NCBI RefSeq assembly: GCF_022376445.1
Contig: NW_025955426.1
Coordinates: 1-28,658 of the forward strand
DNA length: 28,658 nucleotides
From: Fomitopsis serialis
Lineage: Eukaryota; Basidiomycota; Agaricomycetes; Polyporales; Fomitopsidaceae
Reading direction: 5' to 3'
The notes beneath the pieces were generated by a model. That model saw only the letters and a program-made list of their open reading frames with translations, made no database searches and was not told the DNA's origin. Below are positions 20,646-28,658 of this stretch, piece by piece. How positions within the stretch are numbered: the stretch's first letter is position 1; each line of letters opens with the position of its first letter. Position numbers and translations under genes: made by a program.

Positions 20646-21562
20646 CCTTGTTCAAAAATTACACGTCGTGACGCGGCTGAAGGGGAGGAAGGAGATGAGG
20701 GGAGTTAGGGAGGAGACATGGCCAGGGGGCGTAGTGGGATCAATGCATGGCGACAGCACTTTGCGGTGGGGAGGAATCTGCCGGGCGCTACCCCACACTT
20801 CTGTTGCGTGGGCATGTGATACCCGGTCCTTGGCAGCGACGCGATCCTCAGACCGTTTTCTATGTAGTTGACCACCATGTGCGCGGTCTGGCTCACCTCT
20901 GCTCGCACACGGGTCGTCATGCTTGTGCGGTCGACACCAGCCATCTAACCAGCTTGGCGAGACACCCACATAACGTCCTCTCGCCTTCCCCGACTCGGAA
21001 GACCCGGTAGCAGAGGCGGCAGCAGTACCGGAGCAGTACTTTGGCTCTTCCTCAGCAGGACGCGTCGTAGCGGACCTTCATGAGTGTATGCAAGGTGTAT
21101 GTATGTATACGAGCCTTCGAGACCGTTGGTCATGTTTGTAGGTTAAATAACACTCCGCATACCGGGCGCCGGGCAAGCAGCGGCGTGAGTAAAGCTGCCC
21201 GACTTGCCAGCTTATGCATGAAGGCAGGCCTGTAAGGCGAACAGGTAAGTAGCCCATATTTTTCTTTCGAACGCGAAGATGATGGCTCTGGCTACCGTAT
21301 TGCCAAACTGTCCTGTCAATGCTGATCAGGACAGAAGCGATGATTTTCTGACAGACTATAGTATTCGAAGCAGTCGCAATTATCTTGATACTTCAGCTCG
21401 CTGCGGCTGCCGTCCGGTGCTTGCCCGATACCATCCTCGGTCCCATCCCGAGCTTCGGATGACATACATGTCCTCCAAGGCACCCCCTCGTCCATCCCAT
21501 ACTTATACAGCATGAGATCGCCCAAACCGAACCACGATTGAATTCCCAATCAACTTCCAACG
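20646..21562. other. Divergent promoter region, TMEM135-like / YCII 1
   Basis: About 900 bp between two genes read in opposite directions, so it should carry both promoters. It contains an alternating GTATGTATGTATAC run near 21091-21108. I see no further gene and no clear TATA box close to either start. Confidence 0.5.
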
Positions 21563-22027
21563 ATGTCGACGTTGACTCGGCATCTCTTCATCTTATGGGC
21601 CCCGTTTTCGAGATCCCCAGGTACTACAGGGCGATGGGCTTCCTCCCGCTCCGCACACAGAGCTACTCTGGACCCCCTCATCGCGTCTGGCACCATTAGT
21701 GCGTTGTCGATGACCCACGATCTGCGACGCCCGGCCAGTGCTGACGCTCCCCGCAGAACTCGCCGGCCCAGTGCTCAGCCCCGAGGCAGACCTCTCCAAG
21801 CCGCACGTAGAGCTGGAAAAGTTCGGCACCGTGCTCGTCTACCAGGGCGAGACTCTCGAGAGCGTGCGCAAGCTCGTGGAGACGGACCCGTTCTATACTG
21901 AGGGGGTGGTGAGTCGTGTCTTCCACCTCGGTGGTACGCGCGGAAGTGCTGACGACTGACTTTCGCGTCCTTGCTCCAGTGGGATAGGGACAGACTTCAG
22001 CTGCACCCGATGGTGAACGTAGCGTAG
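21563..22027 (+). CDS. YCII-domain protein 1 (divergent copy)
   Basis: Small protein of the YCII / dimeric alpha-beta barrel fold, whose biochemical role in fungi is unknown. Three exons (21563-21698, 21757-21908, 21980-22027) give 111 aa. The motif order is that of the family: strand LTRHLFILWAPF, helix with SAHRATLDPLIASGTI, then KLAGPVLSPEAD, strand TVLVYQGETLESVRKLVETDPFYTEGV, and a terminal WDRDRLQLHP. Intron positions and phases equal those of the two following paralogues, but the sequence has diverged strongly, and the tail ends early (MVNVA) in place of the AAGPAL ending. It may be a functionally drifted copy or on its way to loss. Confidence 0.75.
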
Positions 22028-22349
22028 GGCTACACAAGTCGCGTTACGGCGGGATAGCCTCATCCGTGTATACCGCATGCCATTCAGCTTCAGTAACAAC
22101 TTGGCAACAACATGTGTTGCTCCCGCGTCATTCGTCCGCTTCACCACCAAGTTTTGGTGCACGTTGCGGAGCTAAGTGAGCTTCGGGCTCGGAGGGGACG
22201 CGACCGTTTGCAGCAACAACGAAACCCGAGCAGTCCATCTGTTACAACCGGCGTACAGGCGCCGACACACACGCGCTGACCGTGACACAAAATAGGTTCA
22301 GCAAGCGAGACCCACGAAGTCCACGACCATCATCGCGGAACGAGCACGG
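22028..22349. other. Intergenic between YCII 1 and YCII 2
   Basis: Promoter of YCII 2. The last 60 bp share a leader-like pattern (aggttca, then agtccac) with the stretch before YCII 3, so the duplication included the 5' leader. Nothing else is seen. Confidence 0.5.
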
Positions 22350-22825
22350 ATGTCTGCGACCCGCCACCTGTATGTCTTCACTGCGCCGTACAAGACGAGC
22401 GACCCAGAGGCGATGAAGCGCCAGGATGTGCACCACCCGGCGCACATCCAGAGCTTCATGGGCTTGTTGAAAGAGGGGACAGTCCGTGAGTATATCGTCT
22501 GCTGCCTGCCTATGATGTGCTCTCGCTAATGAGATGGCATTGGCGTCGTCAGAGACCGGCGGGCCTATGCTCAGCTCGGACTCGAACCCCGCCGGGCCGC
22601 CCTCGGAGCAGAAACGGGTTGGCGTGTTCGTCCTGTTCCGCGCGGAGAGCATCGAGCAGGTCAGGGAGATCGTCGAAACGGACTTGTTCTACACGGAGGA
22701 TATTGTAAGTGTGCTGCGAACTGTCCTGTGGATTGGTTGCTGACGAGAGCGAACCGCTTTGACAGTGGTTGAAGGAGGAGATCCGCATCAACCCTGTGCT
22801 TGCCGCGGGTCCGGCGTTGATATGA
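22350..22825 (+). CDS. YCII-domain protein 2
   Basis: Three exons (22350-22485, 22553-22704, 22766-22825) give 115 aa. MSATRHLYVFTAPYK opens the first strand; HHPAHIQSFMGLLKEGTVQ, GGPMLSSDS, VFVLFRAESIEQVREIVE, DLFYTEDI and a tail WLKEEIRINPVLAAGPAL follow, the usual order for YCII-related proteins that form dimers through a ferredoxin-like barrel. The conserved His (PAH) and the G-PM strand would line the small pocket. It is very close to YCII 3, with all splice sites conserved, so the pair is a fairly recent tandem duplication. Substrate or reaction is unknown. Confidence 0.85.
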
Positions 22826-23339
22826 AGTACCGTGTAACGGGATATGCGCGCTCTGTGGCGAGAGAAAAGAGAAATTCGAATGTAGGAAGTAGTAAGTACA
22901 TATGTACATGCGATGACGATGGCACGCGACCAGGACTGCAGGCGCGTTGCCATATTCGTGCATCGCATATGGTCTACCGTCTGCGCAATTAATGTACGAG
23001 GAGAATCAACTCGACGACTCGGACGAGATGGCTGGAACGCGCCCACGTGACGTTCATTTAAATGACGCGAGTTCAAGTCGTCGATTCGTCCGCGTCCGCT
23101 GCGCAGGTTTCACCGGTCAACCGGTCACCTCTGCTACGAACGGTTCTCCGGACTCCCCAACCGTCTCCGAGTCCGGGGCTGACTCAGTTCCCCCGTGTGT
23201 ACGGAAGCCTGAGGTGGTAGACCATCTGACATAACCTAAGTACAAGCGCCGACCGCATGCATATATAGTCTCAGAACCACTAGGTTCACCAGGCAGATTC
23301 CCATTGCCGAAAGTCCACCCTCATCACCACAGAAGAGCG
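22826..23339. other. Intergenic between YCII 2 and YCII 3
   Basis: About 510 bp holding the YCII 3 promoter with a TATA-like box at 23271-23278. Around 22890-22960 there are ACATATGTACAT-type palindromic strings resembling those after YCII 3 (23835-23880), so the 3' flank was probably duplicated too. No gene is seen. Confidence 0.5.
23271..23278 (+). promoter_or_regulatory. TATA-like box of YCII 3
   Basis: ATATATAG lies about 62 bp before the YCII 3 start codon, a plausible core-promoter distance. No equivalent box is visible before YCII 2, so the two close duplicates may differ in promoter strength. Confidence 0.45.
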
Positions 23340-23817
23340 ATGTCCGCGACCCGCCACCTGTACGTTTTCACCGCACCCTACAAGACGGAAGACCCAGAGG
23401 CGATGAAGCGCCGCGCCCAGCACCGCCCGGCGCACGTCCAGAGGCTCACGGGGATGTGGGACGACGGGACGGTCCGTGAGTAACGTAGCGCACTTGCTCG
23501 GGACGCATTCCCGCTGACAGGAAGTGTACTGGATGCACCAGAACTTGGAGGGCCTATGCTCAGCTCGGACTCGAACCCGGCTGGGCCGCCCTCGGACCTG
23601 AAAGCGATCTCCTCGTTTATCATCTTCCGCGCGGAAAACATCGAGAAGGTCAGGGAGATCGTCGAGTCGGACCTGTTCTACACCGAGGACATCGTGAGTG
23701 CTGCCAGTATGCTATATTGCGAGTGGACTGCTGACGGGTGCTGTTTGATATTACTAGTGGGTCAAGGAGGAGATCCGCATCAATCCCATTTTGGCTGCGG
23801 GTCCGGCGTTGAAATGA
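23340..23817 (+). CDS. YCII-domain protein 3
   Basis: Close tandem duplicate of YCII 2 with the same three-exon plan: 23340-23475, 23542-23693, 23758-23817, giving 115 aa. MSATRHLYVFTAPYKTEDPE and GGPMLSSDSNPAGPPS are almost unchanged from YCII 2. Differences concentrate in the first helix (RRAQHRPAHVQRLTGMWDDG) and the third strand (AISSFIIFRAENIEKV). The tail WVKEEIRINPILAAGPALK is complete. All family positions are kept, so it should be functional. The two changed regions face the dimer pocket in this fold, which would fit small differences in ligand; that is inference. Confidence 0.85.
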
Positions 23818-24435
23818 ACGATGATACAACAGGATATACATACATATGAGAAGAAGCCTAGTGATATAAGTACATGTACCGGCGAAGACGATCATGAATG
23901 CCCTCGAATTCGAGTCGTAGGCACCGCGCCCATGTGATGATCATTGAACGCGCCGCGGCCGCAGACCCGGCGCTTTCTGTGCACGGCGACGTCGCCACGA
24001 TACGAGTCTGCCGAGTCGCTCTCCGCGATTTCACAGGGTACGCAGGAGACGGGAGAGATGGCATACAACAGCGGATACATGAACGTATGAGCGGTGTACA
24101 ACATCTATCGCGAACAACATTAACCTATCAAGTGTACTTTTGTGACTCGAGGGGGTGCCGACAAACCAAATGTATAGTAGTGCGTACGTGTGTAAAGGTC
24201 CTCGATAGGGTCGTGGAACGGGGGAAGACGAGTGTAACAGGAGAGCCGCCGTGGAACAAAGAGGACCGAACGGCGAGCGAGAGTACAAAGCGAACGAAAC
24301 GAAGCCAATAAAATAGAACTAAAAGAGCGCGAACCGTCCATCGACACAGGGAAGCGCGATCGTAACCTAACCTATCATATCACCATCATGATGCCTCTGC
24401 GGCATCCATCTCCGTCGTCCTCTCTCACCGAGGGG
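23818..24435. other. Convergent intergenic between YCII 3 and the hydrolase
   Basis: Shared 3' region of about 620 bp. An AATAAA-like string occurs near 24307 on the plus strand. No gene, repeat or RNA is recognised. Confidence 0.5.
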
Positions 24436-25787
24436 TCATGGAAGCGGCTGGCCCTTGAAGAACCTCACCAGCGCAGCGCCGACCTCTTTCGCGTGCGTGA
24501 TCGTGATGTCGTGCCCACCACCTTCGATCGTGAGCAGCTGTGCGCTCGGGACGAGGGTCCGCACGCGCTTCGACGTGCGGTAGGGGACGACCGTGTCTGA
24601 CGTGCCCTGCAGCCGCACATATATCAGCAGATGCCCATAGGCGATCGCGGGAGAGGGGAAAGATAATGACCACTCACCCAGACAAGGAGGACGCTCGGCG
24701 TTTTATATTTGTCAGCTCGCCGCCCGAGCGCTGCGTATGCGGGCGCGAGGCTCCGCACGGGCCCATCCCGGAGGGAAGAGGCCACGGCGGCGTTGAACCC
24801 AGGGAGGTACGCCGACTGGAGTCTTACAAGCTCTGCGATGGGATCATCGGTTGGGTGGCTGTTTGCAAGGTACCTGATGTACAGCTGCGTCGAAGGTAAG
24901 GAAGACTTAGGAGGAGGGAAGAAGGAAGGGACGTACGCGGACGGGCCAGCTTGCCGTGAACAGCTGCATAAGCGGCGAGGAGAGGAATCGGGTTGTCCGC
25001 GAGAGGTCGGTCGGGTTGAGCAGCCCTGTCGGCGCGACGAGCGCGACCTTGTCAGACACGAGGTGGGGGAACTGGGCGCTGAACGCTGCAGCGACCCCTC
25101 CACCCTAATCAAATTGAGTGAGATAGCGGAATGCGTGCTTGAGGGAGCATGCGTACCATGGAGACGCCCGCAATGTGCGCCTTATCCCACCCGACGTGTT
25201 GCATGAGTAGCGCGAGCTGCGTCGTGTATAGGCCATTATCGTACGTTGTCTGCGGCGCGTCGGAGTAGCCGCGGCCGTAAAGATCTGCGAGACAGAAGTG
25301 TGAGCAGTCAGAGAGGATACTAGTGGCGGGGCGAGATATTGACCGTAGAGCAGTACGCGGAACCCATTTTGGGCCAATTGAGGTGCAACGTCTTTCCAGA
25401 TGATAGACGGCACGGAAAGGCCATGAATGAGAACAACCTGGGTGCATGTCATGCTTTGCTAGGGCGCGCAAGGTGGAGAGCACTCACTCGTTGTCCCTTC
25501 TCTGGCCCTGTGAGCCAATAGCGGACCTATCGAAGCGCATGAGCTTAGATCGCACGACCCTCGATCGGTCGGCTCACCGCGCCCTGCGGAAAGTGGACAT
25601 ATGCGCCACCGTCATAGAAAGTCTCCGGATATATCTGCCAGCTCGGCGACTCTTTCGGAAGGGTGGCGAGCGATGGGTGGACTGCCGGGGTGGTTGTGGC
25701 GAGTGGGAACGCAGTGAGGAGGTAGCCGAGAAAGACGGCTGCGGGGAGGACGAGCAGGAACCACTGGAACGCAGAGGACGGGGGCAT
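24436..25787 (-). CDS. Alpha/beta hydrolase with N-terminal membrane anchor
   Basis: Serine hydrolase of the alpha/beta fold, likely an esterase or lipase-like enzyme. Seven exons (25787-25578, 25526-25488, 25437-25344, 25284-25157, 25104-24937, 24884-24678, 24606-24436) give 338 aa. Residues about 7-30 (FQWFLLVLPAAVFLGYLLTA) form a signal anchor. The oxyanion motif is VVLIHGLS (84-91), followed by LYGRGYSD. The nucleophile elbow is GVSMG with Ser156, and an intron falls inside it between Met157 and Gly158. The acid is probably Asp286 in GTSDTVVP and the base His314 in EGGGHD, so the triad is complete. A cap-like insert lies at about 185-265. It ends tail-to-tail with YCII 3 and shares its 5' region with the coiled-coil gene. 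The true substrate cannot be inferred. Confidence 0.9.
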
Positions 25788-26489
25788 GGAGATCAGGGCG
25801 GGGGAGATGAAGCGGGGGCGGACGATCGCATGTGTAGGGAGGGAGGCGGCTGGGAGACACGAAACAGGCCATTCGCCGCTCGCTCCTCCAGCGCGTTCGT
25901 CGCGCGCCGGACGCGTCCCACGTGATGGCCTCGATCGTCCCTCGCGTAAGCCCAGTCTAGGCTTCTCCGGCGTAGTAGACACTCCCATCCCAGCTTTGCT
26001 TCTTGTACCACGACGACTGCCTCCCAAAAGTCTACAACAAAGCGGTAGGTCTGTGCGAACGACGTATCGAAGGCATCTGCACCGCCGACTGCACGTCTGT
26101 ACAGGTATAATATTGACAAGTGTTTCAGTCAGCGAGCGGTGTGGCGCGCAAACGCACGGACTCATCAGCTTACTCAGGCTACTATCAGAGGGTAAGCTTT
26201 CCTTGCGAAAATCCTCTTCACGGATAATGCTTACAGAACTTCCCAGATATACATTTTGGTACACTCGGGCGAACAGCCATCTGAGCCAACGACCTCTAGT
26301 GTTCCCAAAAAGGAAGTCTGTCTGTAGACGCCGGTCGCACGGAAATGGTCCCATCACGTGGTCGCTTCGCGTGAAGGAGGGCGACGGCGTTGTTGTTGGC
26401 TGTTTGTCTCCCGGGGTGCTTTCTTCCTCGCCACCGCGCCGCACGGCTTACGAGAACCCGTCCTCCCTGCCCACGGCGCGCTGTGCACC
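25788..26489. other. Divergent promoter region, hydrolase / coiled-coil gene
   Basis: About 700 bp between two genes read in opposite directions. Long overlapping frames on both strands (25545-26444 minus, 25786-26742 plus) run through it, but they are uninterrupted only because the region is GC-rich and overlaps real exons. No independent gene is supported. Confidence 0.5.
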
Positions 26490-28658
26490 ATGCAGGCCGC
26501 CGATGGCCCCGCCCTCGACCTCTCAGACATCATGCACACCATGTCTCCCTCGCCCGCCCCCCAGACCGCCGCACTTCCCTCCGAAACGCAGGTGCCTCTA
26601 CCTGATGCGCAACTACAACCTCCTCATGGCAACGGCGTGTTCGCACTCGAACAGGGTGGGGCAGCTGTCATACATGTCTACGATGCACAAGGCGTACCCT
26701 CAACTCCGGAACCGCTGGATCGGCCTGAGCTGGACGCCATGAGACAGCGTGTACAGCACCTCGGACTTACAGGGCCTAGTCCGAGTCGAGATGCGACACC
26801 ACTGGAGAGAGAACTCGCAACCATGGTACGTGTCGTATGCTGCGATACGCTTCGCTCTGACTTAACTGTATCCTGGTGCCTTAGGTCTTGCGCTTGACCT
26901 CCGATGCCGTCCTCCAACCATCCCCCTCGCAGTTAGCCTCCCAAGCTGAGACTATAGCTACCCTTAACCTCCAGCGCCATTTACTGCTTCACGGTCGAGA
27001 GGAAGAGCGCGCGCTGTGGGATGTCGAGCGTCAAGGCTGGGATCGCACCGCGGAGGCCCTCCTCCGCCAGCGGCGCGATACCAAGGGCGTCGCGGAAAAG
27101 GACCACGTGAGTGCATAGTGCATATGTCGATGGCTTGCAGGTCTGTGTGTATATCCTCATTTTCTCGTCCTCGGGTTCCTATGTAGCTATCACAGACAGG
27201 TCTCTACCGGTGATCACATTCGCAACCCGGCTACTCACGCGGAAGCCCTTTGTGAATGTGTTCTGCATCTCCTATGCGCGTAGAACTGCTATGCAAAGGT
27301 TGTTGTACAAGGCGCCCCCGGGAAGACTGAAGAAGTTGCCGAAGGCACATGTCCTCTTCGTAGAATTAGCAACTTCTTGCACTTCCGTGGCTCCCAGTTG
27401 TGCTGAACGCGATCACTCTGTTCCACCGGACACCACAGACCATGTTCTGTCAACCTGTACTAACTTCATCGTCATAGGAAGCTGAGCGTTCACTCGCCCG
27501 ACTACGAGATGAGAACTCTGCTCTGCGTCATAAGGTATGTTGCTAGACTGTTGCTCATATCTATTGAGCTGATGGACATGTCTTTTCCTGAAATCTCAAC
27601 TCCTTCGACGTGCTTTGTGACTGCTGTTTTGCCCTCGGCTGGTCTCTGGGTATAGCTTTCTGATACCAACACCCGCCTGTCCGCGCTGGAATCCGAGCTT
27701 TCTCGTCTGCGCCCCTTGCTTGCGGTACAGTCTGAGTTCCTCCGGGACCCAGACGTCCTTCAGCATGCTACCCTGTTGGACTTCACAGCGCCAAATGACA
27801 ACTCCGATCCCAAGAAGGCTAGAAAGTCCACTCACCGCGTCAAGAAGGAGGATGTCCTTGCTGCAGCTCCGCAGACTCAAGGACTAGATGCGAATGCTGA
27901 GCTAGTTGTCGGGCGGGATGCGATAGACATCGTTCCAGACATGATTACTCCAAGTGCCCGTGTGGATGGACATCGACTGGCGAGACGGGCGTGAGGCCGC
28001 AAGACCTGACCATTGCCCCGGAAGACACACAAGGCGCAGGTCCTTCGCGACGACGACTCGATTCTACGGGCGACGTATTTGTGCCTCCGTCCCAGCCGAG
28101 CATGCCATCTGCGCTGAAAGCGTCAAGTTCCAAGCACGTAGAGAAGCACGCGAAGAAGAGCAAGGACAAGCGGGCGCGGTTCAAGGCTCCCGGCCCGCGC
28201 GCACCCTTACTCACCGACGCGCGGGCCGAGTGTATCCTCACGGCGGCGCGCAAGATCGGGCGCGTCCGTGCGGGCATTGCCGCTGGCCTGGTGAGGGGGC
28301 GTGAGCGCGAGGAGCGGCGGGCAGAAGCAGCGAAGAAGGCACAGGAGGAGGCACAACGTACTTCGGGCGTCGTGCTCGGGAACCACCCTGACTGGCAGGG
28401 TACGTGGGTCCCCAGTGAGGAGAGGCGGGGCCATCGAACTACCAGAGCGCTGTGGCGGGTCCGAGTGCCGGTACCAGTACGACTGCGACACAGGCTAGGG
28501 GCGTGGGTGTTCAGCATATGCACCCGTCGGGCCATACCAGCTCACGGCGACTCCGCCGCAGATGCGTGTCGCTCCTGGATCTGTGCCTGCGCATCCGTAC
28601 CCCATGCCGGGATTCGTGTATATGCAGGCAGTACCAGTCCGCCGGGTGGACGAGCGGT
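26490..28658 (+). CDS. Coiled-coil protein of unknown function (3' end outside window)
   Basis: I do not recognise the family. The start ATG has a good context (caccATG). Exons 26490-26825, 26885-27106, 27478-27534 and 27656-27953 join in frame; the next, about 28004-28399, needs a short intron whose donor could be at 27954 or 27960. The N-terminus is Pro/Ala-rich. The middle is heptad-like and charged (LNLQRHLLLHGREEERALWD, EAERSLARLRDENSALRHK, LSDTNTRLSALESELSRLRP). A Lys/Arg-rich part follows (KHVEKHAKKSKDKRARFK), then a conserved-looking ARKIGRVRAGIAAGLVRGRE helix and an Ala/Glu/Lys run. Near the edge, PQMRVAPGSVPAHPYPMPGF is open in frame and looks like a Pro-rich tail, but the junctions around 28400-28500 could not be fixed. 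The intron at 27107-27477 is 371 nt and may hide a missed exon. A scaffold or nuclear role is possible; this is a guess from composition only. Confidence 0.6.

Noticed and set aside
25545..26742. Frames of about 300 codons on both strands
   Set aside because: They overlap hydrolase exon 1, the first coiled-coil exon and GC-rich promoter DNA; their translations have no domain, and the real exons use other frames or only a part of them.
3914..28658. A secondary-metabolite or detoxification gene cluster
   Set aside because: There is no synthase, P450, transporter or cluster regulator; the neighbouring families look like independent local duplications.
1..28658. CRISPR arrays, rRNA, prophage or bacterial-type systems
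   Set aside because: No regularly spaced repeats or rRNA sequence were seen, and the gene structures are plainly fungal.

Overview
The window looks like nuclear DNA of a basidiomycete fungus, most likely an Agaricomycete such as a wood- or litter-decay mushroom. The reasons are genes broken by many introns of about 45-65 nt with GTRNGT donors, two phytases of the basidiomycete histidine-acid-phosphatase type, a small expansion of Ure2p-like glutathione transferases, a decayed FunK1-type kinase, and a fungal TMEM135-like membrane protein. Gene models were built by hand by joining exons at splice sites and checking that every junction keeps the reading frame and the family motifs.

Layout. Positions 1-3900 are mostly gene-poor, with inverted repeats, strong hairpins, a degenerate C/T-rich low-complexity tract and one weak hypothetical gene. 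Positions 3914-8652 hold two phytase genes head-to-tail on the minus strand; each contains a 9-nt microexon just before the catalytic RHGARYP motif. Positions 9531-17496 hold three Ure2p-like GST genes with identical intron positions. Two are on the plus strand inside a segmental duplication of about 1.9 kb and the third is inverted. Between the two duplicated units lies repeat-like DNA and a broken FunK1 kinase relic. Positions 18152-20645 (minus) are an 11-exon TMEM135-like gene with a 12-nt microexon. Positions 21563-23817 hold three tandem YCII-domain genes. Positions 24436-25787 (minus) are an alpha/beta hydrolase with a membrane anchor. Positions 26490 to the end carry the 5' part of a coiled-coil protein of unknown function, open at the window edge.

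How the genes fit together. The dominant theme is local gene duplication: phytase x2, GST x3, YCII x3. Phytases release phosphate from phytate outside the cell, and Ure2p-like GSTs handle reactive or xenobiotic compounds. The TMEM135-like protein is probably organellar, and the hydrolase and YCII proteins have no assigned substrate. Nothing shows that these act in one pathway, and no biosynthetic cluster, CRISPR array or prokaryotic-style system was seen. The most unusual features are the conserved 9-nt phytase microexon, the paired inverted repeats around positions 1076-3293, and the duplicated GST segment.
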